A stretch of DNA of 64,000 nt from Bacteroidia bacterium (lineage in GTDB: Bacteria > Bacteroidota > Bacteroidia > J057 > JADKCL01), in assembly GCA_020635905.1 (NCBI GenBank), contig JACJYV010000002.1, positions 682,001 through 746,000 of the forward strand. The letters are read 5' to 3'. The position numbers and the translations under genes were made by a program. The notes below the pieces were generated by a model. The model worked only from the letters and a program-made list of their open reading frames with translations, was not told the DNA's origin and ran no database searches. Below are positions 34,580-41,599 of the stretch, piece after piece (within the stretch, counting starts at the first letter, position 1; each line of letters starts with the position of its first letter).

Positions 34580-35275
34580 ATGCACAGAACCGTCTTTTTT
34601 TGCACCTTATTTATCCTGGCTTTACACTTTCAGCCGTTTGCCCAGTGTGGTACCTGCAAAGGTCCTGAAGATATGAAAGTGGATTTCTGTTACGACCTCA
34701 AAGACATTCCCAACCGTTGTGCATTATTTGCTGATAAGTCTGAAACTTTCGTGTTGCACAAGGCTGACGCCAAGAAAAATAACAATCTGAGTCTCGCCTT
34801 TCCAGGCAAAGACGAGTCCATGGTTTCCTACCTCATAAAGTTGCAGGAAGCCAATAAAAAAACCCTTTCCACCGCCGACATCCTGTTTGTTCAGGCTGCA
34901 TTGGGTGTGTGGGAAACAGAAAAGAACAAGATCGGCTTTACCACCACCGCCTCAGGACTTGGCTATAAAATCCTGAAACAAGGCGATGGAAAACTCCCTG
35001 AAAATGGTAAAAACGTATCTGTTCACTACCATGGTTACCTCGAAAACGGTACCACTTTCGACAACTCCTTTGACCGGGGCCAGCCCATTTCTTTTCCTTT
35101 GGGTGTGGGCAGGGTTATCAAAGGCTGGGACGAAGGCATCGCCCTTCTGCCTGTGGGAACAGAAGCCATTCTTCTGATTCCCTCTGAACTTGGCTATGGC
35201 TCACGCGGAGCCGGCGCCGCCATCCCGCCCAACTCTACCCTGTTCTTTCGCGTACAGGTAGTCAGCGCGGACTAA
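34580..35275 (+). CDS. Exported FKBP-type peptidyl-prolyl cis-trans isomerase
   Basis: 231 residues from ATG. Signal peptide 1-23, with a Cys at about 24-27 (FAQCGTCKGP) that could be lipidated. A helical N-terminal region (about 35-120) precedes the FKBP domain (about 125-231): VSVHYHGYLENGTTFDNSFD with the active-site Tyr and Asp, FPLGVGRVIKGWDEGIALLPVG, and IPSELGYGSRGAGAAIPPNSTLFF. It accelerates proline isomerisation during folding of exported proteins. It is followed 27 bases later by the branched-chain aminotransferase gene, which may be co-transcribed. Confidence 0.92.
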   Translation: MHRTVFFCTLFILALHFQPFAQCGTCKGPEDMKVDFCYDLKDIPNRCALFADKSETFVLHKADAKKNNNLSLAFPGKDESMVSYLIKLQEANKKTLSTADILFVQAALGVWETEKNKIGFTTTASGLGYKILKQGDGKLPENGKNVSVHYHGYLENGTTFDNSFDRGQPISFPLGVGRVIKGWDEGIALLPVGTEAILLIPSELGYGSRGAGAAIPPNSTLFFRVQVVSAD

Positions 35276-35302
35276 CTTTTTTCTCTTTTTAACATCGACA
35301 AA

Positions 35303-36376
35303 ATGAGTGTAATCAAGGACATGAAGGTCTCCATCAAACGGATTCCTCAATCGAGAATAAGTCAGGTTGATTTTAATAACCTGCCTTTTGGACGCGTTTT
35401 TGCCGACCACATGCTGGTTTGCGACTACAAAAACGGAGCCTGGGGTGCGCCCGAAATTATGCCTTACGGAAAATTTGAAATTTTCCCCTGCATCACCGCT
35501 CTGCACTACGGTCAGGCCATTTTCGAAGGCATGAAAGCCTTCAAAAATCAGGATGGAGATGCCTGGCTTTTCCGTCCAGAGGAAAATTTCAAGCGCATGA
35601 ACCTCTCCGCCTGGCGCATGTGCATGCCCGAGATCACCCATGAGATCTTCATTGACGGGCTCAAAGAACTGGTCAGACTTGATTCCAACTGGATTCCCAC
35701 CCAGGAAGGCGCCTCCCTCTACGTGCGTCCGCACATGTTTGGCACGGACGAATACGTGGGCATCAAACCCTCTGATAACTACAGATTTGTGATCTTCAGC
35801 TGCCCGGTGGGCGCCTATTACCCCGAGCCGGTCGGCCTGTGGGCCACCCGCAAGTATGTGCGTGCCAACGAAGGCGGCACAGGCGAGGCCAAAGCAGCCG
35901 GAAATTACGCGGCCAGCCTGCTGGGAGCCAGGGAAGCCCGCGACCGCGGTCTCAATAACGTGATGTGGCTCGATGGCCACGACCACGCCTACATTGAGGA
36001 GTGCGGCACCATGAACATGTTTTTCGTGATCAACGGAACCGTGGTGACCCCCAACCTTTCGGGTACCATCCTGCATGGCATTACCCGCGACTCCGTGCTG
36101 ACCCTGCTCGAGGATCATGGCATTCCTGTCGAAGTGCGCCGCGTTTCTATGGCGGAAATCAAAGAGGCTTTTGCCAATGGCACCCTTGAAGAGGCATTTG
36201 GAGCTGGTACTGCCGCCACCATTGCCCATGTGGACAGAATTGGTTTTGAAGACGAGCCTCACATGATTCTGCCCAAAATCGAGGACCGCAAAATCAGCAA
36301 CATGCTGCTGCGCGAGTTGGCTGATATCCGTACTGGACGGATTGAGGACAAACACAACTGGATGGTGAAAATCTGA
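35303..36376 (+). CDS. ilvE: Branched-chain amino acid aminotransferase
   Basis: PLP fold-type IV transaminase; last step of valine, leucine and isoleucine synthesis and first of their breakdown. 357 residues, the eukaryote-like longer class. Motifs: FGRVFADHMLVCDY, ALHYGQAIFEGMKAFKNQDG, FRPEENFKRMNLSAWRMCMP, the Schiff-base lysine segment GTGEAKAAGNYAASLLGA, and EECGTMNMFFVINGTVVTP followed by SGTILHGITRDSVLTL and the GTAATIAHVD terminus. Start is ATG. Cytosolic. Confidence 0.95.
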   Translation: MSVIKDMKVSIKRIPQSRISQVDFNNLPFGRVFADHMLVCDYKNGAWGAPEIMPYGKFEIFPCITALHYGQAIFEGMKAFKNQDGDAWLFRPEENFKRMNLSAWRMCMPEITHEIFIDGLKELVRLDSNWIPTQEGASLYVRPHMFGTDEYVGIKPSDNYRFVIFSCPVGAYYPEPVGLWATRKYVRANEGGTGEAKAAGNYAASLLGAREARDRGLNNVMWLDGHDHAYIEECGTMNMFFVINGTVVTPNLSGTILHGITRDSVLTLLEDHGIPVEVRRVSMAEIKEAFANGTLEEAFGAGTAATIAHVDRIGFEDEPHMILPKIEDRKISNMLLRELADIRTGRIEDKHNWMVKI

Positions 36377-36465
36377 TTTACTTCGTCCTTTTTCCCATAC
36401 ACCTGTGCATGGATAATTTTTGCGGGCTCCCCTGCATTAGCTAATTTTCCGGATTCTGAATCCCC

Positions 36466-37032
36466 ATGCAGCAGAAACTCCTATTTCTTGGATTGATTTT
36501 GGTGGCAATTCCCATGCTGGGTCTGACCCAGTGCCGTCTCAATTATGAAGACCTCAAGCCGATCATTTCGCGCTATAATCCCTTTTTTACGGACCACAGT
36601 TGGGACGATAATGAAAAAGTGGAAGCGGCCCGCCTTGATCCCTGGCGTCTGCTGATTGTGCGCCAAAAAGGCTGCCTGCGTCACCACGTGCTTTTTACCA
36701 TGATGATCGACAAGGAGGATATCTATCCTTCCAACCGTTTTTGGGTCAATGAGACCCTGGTCATGATGAAACGCATTTACTTTGACGATGCCGAATACCT
36801 GACCTGGAAAAGGCAGTTTGAGGTTGAATTTATCAAACAATTTCTCCTGAATGGACCCAACGTGTTGTTCAATTTTCCTGTGGGCGAACGTACCTTTATC
36901 TGCAAAGTGGAAGTGGGCGACTGGGGTGCCAAGATTCGTATGGAAGTGGTGAAATTCATCATTGTGGAGAAAATCAAGCGACCGGGCATCGCCCGCGAGG
37001 CCGACGACGGCTGGTTCAAAGGGAGCGAGTGA
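36466..37032 (+). CDS. Exported protein of unknown function
   Basis: 188 residues from ATG, signal peptide MQQKLLFLGLILVAIPMLGLTQ. The mature domain is compact alpha/beta with LDPWRLLIVRQKGCLRHHVLFTMMIDKEDI, MMKRIYFDDAEYLTWKRQFEVEFIKQFLLN and NFPVGERTFICKVEVGDWGAKIRMEVVKF. Cysteines at about 23, 67 and 146 could form disulfides. No known family was recognised. Its stop overlaps the start of the next small membrane-protein gene, so the two are coupled. Confidence 0.65.
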   Translation: MQQKLLFLGLILVAIPMLGLTQCRLNYEDLKPIISRYNPFFTDHSWDDNEKVEAARLDPWRLLIVRQKGCLRHHVLFTMMIDKEDIYPSNRFWVNETLVMMKRIYFDDAEYLTWKRQFEVEFIKQFLLNGPNVLFNFPVGERTFICKVEVGDWGAKIRMEVVKFIIVEKIKRPGIAREADDGWFKGSE

Positions 37033-37253
37033 TGACTATTGCATCCTGGCTTCAAACCATTGCATCCGTCCTGTTTGGTATTGGGCTCATTTTTAAGTTA
37101 CTGTTCTGGCCATTTGCGAATGAATTGATGATTTTCAGCATTCTGCTGGGTATCGTTGGCATGGTTTGGATTCCCTTCTCCAAAAAAGGAATCAAAAAAG
37201 GCGATTTGCAGGATTCTGACGAAGAAGACTCCTTTCAGGATGGACAATTTTAA
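37032..37253 (+). CDS. Small two-helix membrane protein
   Basis: 73 residues from the ATG at 37032, which overlaps the upstream stop (TGATG); a GTG three bases earlier is less likely. Two hydrophobic helices (about 4-25 and 30-48) are followed by an acidic tail (DSDEEDSFQDGQF). It resembles the short GldL N-terminal-like or DUF-type two-pass proteins of Bacteroidota, but no function can be assigned. Co-expression with the preceding exported protein is likely. Confidence 0.6.
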   Translation: MTIASWLQTIASVLFGIGLIFKLLFWPFANELMIFSILLGIVGMVWIPFSKKGIKKGDLQDSDEEDSFQDGQF

Positions 37254-37524
37254 CCCCCTCTAAGTATCCCCTTAAACATCATTTTTCAAAACACCCGAAA
37301 AACCTCAAAAAGGAAAGGGGAAGCCTCAGGCTTGGGGCGCAATTGTCATTCTGATGGCTTTCTCGGCCCGCGTAAGATGGTAAATAGCCCCGCTGGGGTC
37401 TTATTTCCCCGGGCCGAAGATCCAAAAGGCAATTTACCCCTGCAAAAATCACCTCCAATTCACCAAAAACCCACTTTTGAACCTTTTACCATAGTTACCC
37501 CAACCCTTGAGCCTGGACCATCCT

Positions 37525-37788
37525 GGCCTTAGGCTTGACCCCCTCAAGCTTTAGGCTTGGGGTATCCTGGCCTGAAGCCTGACCCCCTCAAGCTTAAAGC
37601 TTGGGGTATCCTGGCCCGAGGCTTGACCCCCTCAAGCCTGAAGCTTGGGGTATCCTGGCCCGAAGCTTGACCCCCTCAAGCCTGAAGCTTGGGGTATCCT
37701 GGCCCGAAGCTTGGCCCCCCCAAGCTTTAGGCTTGGGGTATCCTGGCCTGAAGCTTGACCCCCTCAGGCCTGAGGCTTGGGGTAATTA
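37525..37788. repeat. Six tandem copies of a 44-base palindromic unit
   Basis: Units begin at 37525, 37569, 37613, 37657, 37701 and 37745. Each reads GGCC(C/T)GAAGCTTGACCCCC, then TCAAGC, a short variable centre, GCTTGGGGTATCCT. The ACCCCCTCAAGC and GCTTGGGGT parts can pair, so every unit can form a hairpin. Differences between copies are mostly single bases and several are compensatory within the stem. The last copy ends in GGGGTAATTATGG instead of TATCCT. Confidence 0.85.
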
Positions 37789-37799
37789 TGGTTAGGGGT

Positions 37800-37919
37800 T
37801 GGCCAACCAGGCTTCAGGGTTGGGGTATCCAACCTTTAGGGTTCAATTTCCAAGCTTTAGGGTTGGGGTAGGCAAGCTTTAGGGTTCGATTTCCAAGCTT
37901 TAGGGTTGGGGTATCCAAC
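37800..37919. repeat. 43-base GGGTT repeat family, left part
   Basis: Copies of a unit containing CTTTAGGGTTGGGGTA...CTTTAGGGTTCGATTTC. The copy ending at 37919 is cut after ...GGGGTATCCAAC by the IS element and resumes at 39190 as AACCTTTAGGGTTCAATTTC. Confidence 0.75.
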
Positions 37920-37976
37920 TGGAATACCTACATTTAAGTGGACAGTGAGTTAATCCATTAATTAATATCTTTCACC

Positions 37977-38294
37977 ATGTCTACAAACAGAAGAAAATTT
38001 GATCGAGAGTTCAAGCTTCGCGTAATAGAGCGGAGTTTTGAAGTGGAAAAAGTAACGGATTTAGCCAAGGAACTTGGGATTCGGCCAGAGTTGATCTACC
38101 GGTGGCGTTCCGAGTTAGCTAATCATGGAAAGAATAAGAGTTTTCCAGGTAACGGAAATAAGGCCATGAGCGAAGAGGAACGAGAGATTGATCGCTTACG
38201 CAAAGAATTGGCCGATGTAAAATTGGAGCATGAGATCCTAAAAAAGGCCATCGCCATCTTCTCCAGGAAAGACGGGAAAAATTCAAGTTTATAA
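37977..38294 (+). CDS. IS3-family transposase OrfA
   Basis: 105 residues from ATG. N-terminal helix-turn-helix of the HTH_Tnp_1 type: RKFDREFKLRVIERSF, then VTDLAKELGIRPELIYRWRSEL. It is followed by a leucine-zipper-like helix (EEREIDRLRKELADVKLEHEILKKAIAIF) that mediates multimerisation and DNA-end binding. It stops at 38294, overlapping the orfB ATG by one base. The slippery heptamer A_AAA_AAG lies in frame near its end, so a -1 frameshift would yield the OrfAB transposase while OrfA alone acts as a regulator, as in other IS3 elements. Confidence 0.94.
   Translation: MSTNRRKFDREFKLRVIERSFEVEKVTDLAKELGIRPELIYRWRSELANHGKNKSFPGNGNKAMSEEEREIDRLRKELADVKLEHEILKKAIAIFSRKDGKNSSL
38240..38246 (+). 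promoter_or_regulatory. Programmed -1 frameshift slippery site (A_AAA_AAG)
   Basis: The heptamer is phased exactly as A_AAA_AAG in the orfA frame. Slipping back one base enters the orfB frame, which is open from 38240 to the orfB ATG at 38294 with no stop, giving a fused OrfAB. Confidence 0.8.
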
Positions 38295-39154
38295 TGGCAA
38301 ACGTAAAATTTTTCCCCGTTGAGAAGATGTGCAAAGTCCTCAAAGTAAGCCGCCAGGGATACTACCGTTGGTTGAATCGGCCCCCTTCCAAACGAGAGTT
38401 GGAAAATGCTGAACTTACGAGGCAGATCAAGAAGATTCATACTGCTTCCAGGCAGAGTTACGGCGCTCCCCGGATTACCCAAACTCTGCGCATGAATGGA
38501 TATCGTGTGTCCCTTCCCAGAGTTGAACGATTAATGCGCAAAGCTGGGGTTAAGTCAAAGTACAGACGTAAGTATGTGCTCACCACCGATAGCCAGCATA
38601 ATTTCAGGAGGAGTCCCAATTTGCTTCAACGCCAATTTCAACCAGGCCAGATCTCCCGTGCCTGGGTCTCGGACATTACCTTCATCCGTACAGACCAGGG
38701 GTGGTTGTTTCTGACTGTAATCATCGATCTGGGAGATCGAAGAGTGATTGGATGGTCTATGAGCAAAGTGATGACAGCTCAGGACACTGTGGTTGCTGCA
38801 TTCAGAATGGCAATGAATAACAGAAAGCCACAAGATGGTACCATCTTCCATTCAGATCAGGGGGTTCAATACGCTTGTGAAGAGTTCAGAACCCTGCTTG
38901 CCCAAATTTCGGTATTCAGACAAAGCATGAGCCGAAAAGGAGATTGCTGGGATAATGCGGTAGCGGAAGCATTCTTCAAAGGACTCAAAACTGAGGTGAT
39001 AAACGGAGTCCACTTTCCTACAAGAAACCACGCGGAAAGGGTAATATTTGAGTACATAGAAATATGGTACAATAGGGCACGTCTACATCAAAGCCTCGGT
39101 TATCGGAGCCCACAACAGTATTTGGAGTCGATAATAAATGCCAAGGTGGCATGA
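38294..39154 (+). CDS. IS3-family transposase OrfB (DDE integrase domain)
   Basis: 286 residues from ATG, or fused to OrfA by frameshift. An N-terminal HTH_21 region (QSYGAPRITQTLRMNGYRVSLPRVERLMRKAGV) precedes the rve catalytic domain: WVSDITFIRTDQGWLFL with the first Asp, IFHSDQGVQYACEEF with the second Asp, and SMSRKGDCWDNAVAEAFFKGLKTE with the Glu. The end (YNRARLHQSLGYRSPQQYLE) is the family C-terminal signature. All DDE residues are present, so it should be active. Best likeness is to the IS3/IS51 subgroup, judged by eye. Confidence 0.95.
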   Translation: MANVKFFPVEKMCKVLKVSRQGYYRWLNRPPSKRELENAELTRQIKKIHTASRQSYGAPRITQTLRMNGYRVSLPRVERLMRKAGVKSKYRRKYVLTTDSQHNFRRSPNLLQRQFQPGQISRAWVSDITFIRTDQGWLFLTVIIDLGDRRVIGWSMSKVMTAQDTVVAAFRMAMNNRKPQDGTIFHSDQGVQYACEEFRTLLAQISVFRQSMSRKGDCWDNAVAEAFFKGLKTEVINGVHFPTRNHAERVIFEYIEIWYNRARLHQSLGYRSPQQYLESIINAKVA

Positions 39155-39189
39155 CTAATCTAATTGTCTACTTTTTTGTAGGAATTCCA

Positions 39190-39270
39190 AACCTTTAGGG
39201 TTCAATTTCCAGGCTTTAGGGTTGGGGTAGCCAACCTTTAGGGTTCGATTTCCAGGCTTTAGGGTTGGAT
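39190..39270. repeat. 43-base GGGTT repeat family, right part
   Basis: Continuation of the repeat split by the IS: AACCTTTAGGGTTCAATTTC, then CAGGCTTTAGGGTTGGGGTA copies ending near 39270 in GGGTTGGATTTC. Confidence 0.7.
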
Positions 39271-39342
39271 TTCAGTCTTTGATCATTTTTGTCAACCTAT
39301 ATCAGGACGGGACAAACTGTAAACCGCAAACCGTAAACCTCC

Positions 39343-39840
39343 TCACTCGTTTTCCCGCTCCACCCCGTTCAAATCCGGGTTGAAACGGCGGAAGCGCAAT
39401 ACGCCGTAGGCCACGCCGCCATCGACCGTATAGATTTCCAGCAGATCTTTTTTCACCTTTCGAACCAATAACTCGGAATAATCCTCGCCCGATCCATGGC
39501 GGAGAAAGACGACCAGACTGGGCTTGAATTTCACTCCGTATGCGGGCTCAATTTCCTCCATTTTGCTCAGCAAAATCTCCTTCGAATCGGTTACTTCCCA
39601 CACATACTCGTCCGTGCGGTCGTACATGTCGGTGTATTCCGTGCAGGAAAGATCCTCGCGAAACGAATACTCCCAGTACCGCGAACTGCCTTTTTCAATG
39701 GAAATGAGGTCATTTTCAACCTCCTCCTCAAAAAGTTGCCAGGCGCCGGTAAACTTTTTTTCCAGTGGTGACTGGGCAAATACAGTTTGCACAAACAGCA
39801 GCAAAATCAGGGTCAGGGTAAAGCTCAGATGTTTTTTCAT
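39343..39840 (-). CDS. Small exported protein, paralogue of the 47.6-48.1 kb gene
   Basis: 165 residues from ATG, signal peptide MKKHLSFTLTLILLLFVQTVFAQ. The mature part opens SPLEKKFTGAWQLFEEEVEN and ends LLVRKVKKDLLEIYTVDGGVAYGVLRFRRF, giving a lipocalin-like small beta-barrel pattern (G-x-W near the start). The protein encoded at 47596-48078 shares the LEK...G-x-W-x-L opening, a central Y-W-F/S-R...L-x-C block, and the closing K-K...L-x-x-Y-x-V-D...Y-G. No family name is assigned. It lies just right of the repeat/IS field and divergent from the ApbE cluster. Confidence 0.65.
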   Translation of the reverse strand: MKKHLSFTLTLILLLFVQTVFAQSPLEKKFTGAWQLFEEEVENDLISIEKGSSRYWEYSFREDLSCTEYTDMYDRTDEYVWEVTDSKEILLSKMEEIEPAYGVKFKPSLVVFLRHGSGEDYSELLVRKVKKDLLEIYTVDGGVAYGVLRFRRFNPDLNGVERENE

Positions 39841-39975
39841 AGAATTTTCAATTGTCTGAATTGGCTAAGCGGAATGGGTAACAAGGGAAATTTCACAAAA
39901 ATTTCGGCACGGACATAGGGGATGCATCATTTTCCTGTGTCATAGCTACGAGTTCAATTTTCAAATGACCAAGCT

Positions 39976-40428
39976 ATGATACGACAAACCCTTCTCCTTT
40001 TGATGTTATTCCTGGCGGTGGGGCCTTTGGCCCCCGCCCAGGGATTTTTCACCATCGACCAGGCCAAAGCCCAAAGCGCAGCCACGGGCAAACCCATTCT
40101 GGTGGTTTTTTCCGGATCTGACTGGTGCAAACCCTGCATTTTGCTCAGAAAAAATGTGCTCGACACGGAAACTTTCCACGCCTTTGCTGACACCTCCGTG
40201 ATCATGCTTCACCTGGATTTTCCCTACCGCAGCAAAAACCAGTTGCCCAAAGCCCAACAAGAGCACAACGACCGCCTGGCCAATCAATTCAATCCCACGG
40301 GCAAATTCCCTCTCCTGCTGCTGCTCGATCACCGCCAAAAAGTGCTGCACGAACTCAGCTATGACGGAGAAGACCAGCCCGCCCCCTTCATCGCACGCCT
40401 TCAACCCCTGCTTCAACCCCAGCCATGA
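39976..40428 (+). CDS. Exported thioredoxin-fold protein of the ApbE-DUF4266-DUF3570 operon
   Basis: 150 residues from ATG, signal peptide MIRQTLLLLMLFLAVGPLAPAQ. Thioredoxin_7-like domain: FFTIDQAKAQSAATGKPILVVFSGSDWCKPCILL, with the redox pair Cys-Lys-Pro-Cys, then SVIMLHLDFPYR and a FNPTGKFPLLLLLDH strand carrying the cis-Pro. First gene of a four-gene operon: its stop overlaps apbE by four bases (ATGA). The set is a recurrent Bacteroidota arrangement, so it probably keeps cysteines of a partner, perhaps the DUF4266 lipoprotein, in a given redox state in the periplasm. Confidence 0.88.
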   Translation: MIRQTLLLLMLFLAVGPLAPAQGFFTIDQAKAQSAATGKPILVVFSGSDWCKPCILLRKNVLDTETFHAFADTSVIMLHLDFPYRSKNQLPKAQQEHNDRLANQFNPTGKFPLLLLLDHRQKVLHELSYDGEDQPAPFIARLQPLLQPQP

Positions 40429-41378
40429 TCTCACACGCACCCACCATGGAAATCCGCGCCCACCACCATACGCTCAAACTGATGGGTTGTCAGTTTGTGC
40501 TGACCGCGGTATCAGCCGACAAGCAACTGGCCTGGGATGCCATCCGGGCTGGCGTGGCCGAAATCACCCGCATCGAGGAACTGATCTCGTCGTGGCGGGA
40601 AGATTCCTTCACCTCCCTGATCAACCGCAACGCTGGCTACCGCGAGGTAAAAGTGCCCCGCGAACTGCTGGAACTGATTCGCCGCAGCCTCAAAATCTCC
40701 GCCCTCACCAAAGGCGCTTTCGACATCTGCGGCAACCTTTCCCGTTTTTACTGGAAGTTTGACGGACGGGAAAATCCCATGCTTTCTCCTGAAAAAATTG
40801 CCGAATTGTGCAGCCTGATGGATTACCGCATGATCGAAACGGACCCCGAACGCAGCACGGTCTATCTGCAAAAAGAAGGCATGAAAATCGGTTTTGGGGG
40901 AATTGGCAAGGGCTACGCGGCCCTGCGAGCCAAAGAGGTGATGGAAAACATGGGCATCCGGGCAGGACTGATCAATGCCTCGGGCGACCTGATGGCCTGG
41001 GGCAATCCTCCCGGCCGGGTGGGCTGGGAAATCAACATTTCCGACCCCGAAGACCGCCGCAAATCCCTGCTGGCATTTGTAATCCCTCATGGCTCGGTGG
41101 TCACTTCAGGGAATTATGAAAATTTTACCCTGGTCGATGGCAAAAGGCTTTCCCATATCATCGATCCGCGCACGGGTATGCCCGTGGACGCCCTCAAATG
41201 CGTTTCCGTGGTCTGTCCCAACCCCGAATTTGCCGATGCCATGGCGACCGCAGTCTCCGTGCTGGGCCTGGAAGACGGCCTGGAACTGATCAACCTGCTC
41301 GACGGAGTGGAAGCCCTCATCATCGACAACGACAATAAAGTACATTGTTCAAACCACCTTAAATCCTTTATCTTATGA
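40425..41378 (+). CDS. apbE: FAD:protein FMN transferase (ApbE family)
   Basis: Transfers FMN from FAD to a Thr/Ser of target redox proteins (flavinylation). 317 residues. Family motifs: MEIRAHHHTLKLMGCQFVLTA opening, RIEELISSWREDSFTSLINR, then GFGGIGKGYAALRAKEVM, LINASGDLMAWG, the FAD/metal segment TSGNYENFTLVDGKRLSHIIDPRTGMPV, and a C-terminal ADAMATAVSVLGLEDGLELI. No signal peptide or lipobox is visible, although many ApbE proteins are exported, so location is uncertain; a downstream Met (about residue 8) is another start. It overlaps its upstream and downstream neighbours by four bases each. No FMN_bind target gene is seen in the window. Confidence 0.93.
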   Translation: MISHAPTMEIRAHHHTLKLMGCQFVLTAVSADKQLAWDAIRAGVAEITRIEELISSWREDSFTSLINRNAGYREVKVPRELLELIRRSLKISALTKGAFDICGNLSRFYWKFDGRENPMLSPEKIAELCSLMDYRMIETDPERSTVYLQKEGMKIGFGGIGKGYAALRAKEVMENMGIRAGLINASGDLMAWGNPPGRVGWEINISDPEDRRKSLLAFVIPHGSVVTSGNYENFTLVDGKRLSHIIDPRTGMPVDALKCVSVVCPNPEFADAMATAVSVLGLEDGLELINLLDGVEALIIDNDNKVHCSNHLKSFIL

Positions 41379-41599
41379 AAACCAACCATCTCATCCTGAC
41401 CCTGCTCCTGCTCCTGACCTTGGCCGGACTGACCTCTTGTGTGCCGGTCAAAGGGTATCAGCGGGCCTACCTCAACGACCCCTGCATGGAACTGAGTCAG
41501 AGCAAACTGGATTATTTCGAAACCAATTTTCAAACCTACCGCGAAGGGGCCTCTGGTTCCAACGGGGGCAAAGTGGGAGGAGGTTGCGGATGCAATTGA
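41375..41599 (+). CDS. DUF4266-family small lipoprotein with CGCN tail
   Basis: 74 residues from ATG. The lipoprotein signal MKTNHLILTLLLLLTLAGLT is followed by the acylated Cys22. The mature part is about 52 residues: VPVKGYQRAYLNDPCMELSQ, LDYFETNFQTYREGASG, and the terminal VGGGCGCN. DUF4266 proteins share the YLNDP block and the Gly-Cys-Gly-Cys-Asn ending, so the two final cysteines are functionally constrained and may bind metal, form a disulfide or receive a modification. The start overlaps apbE by four bases; the end overlaps the DUF3570 start by about ten. Confidence 0.88.
   Translation: MKTNHLILTLLLLLTLAGLTSCVPVKGYQRAYLNDPCMELSQSKLDYFETNFQTYREGASGSNGGKVGGGCGCN

Larger units (their letters stand above)
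37254..37919. other. Non-coding field of palindromic and tandem repeats left of the IS element
   Basis: 666 bases without a credible gene. It contains a REP-like palindrome at 37386-37399, six 44-base tandem units (37525-37788) and part of a second 43-base repeat family (about 37800-37919) that continues right of the IS. An open frame through the tandem units (37601-37795) is not coding: the unit length is not a multiple of three. Confidence 0.7.
37920..39189 (+). mobile_element. IS3-family insertion sequence, apparently intact
   Basis: 1270 bases bounded by imperfect inverted ends: the left end begins TGGAATACCTACATTTAAGT and the right end, read in reverse, begins TGGAATTCCTACAAAAAAGT; about 20 bases match well, continuing into GGACA/AGACA. 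The host repeat is cut with a 3-base AAC duplication (37917-37919 and 39190-39192), which restores the undisturbed repeat when one copy is removed. It contains two overlapping frames, orfA and orfB, with an A_AAA_AAG slippery site at 38240-38246. Intact frames, ends and duplication suggest a recent, possibly still mobile, element. Confidence 0.95.

Noticed and set aside
35201..36355. Minus-strand 384-codon frame opposite ilvE
   Set aside because: Shadow of the aminotransferase; no domain pattern and no start context.
37525..37788. Tandem repeat array as CRISPR
   Set aside because: Copies abut without unique spacers and no cas genes are present.
37601..37795. Open frame through the 44-base repeats
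   Set aside because: Repeat unit length is not a multiple of three, the product is repeat-driven and low-complexity, and no start context supports it.
37800..39270. TTTAGGG-like text as telomere-type repeats
   Set aside because: The similarity to plant telomere repeats is coincidental; units are 43 bases long and embedded in a chromosomal gap.
40425..41378. Possible programmed frameshift or selenocysteine in the ApbE operon because of the overlaps
   Set aside because: All overlaps are ordinary ATGA-type stop/start junctions and every frame is complete.
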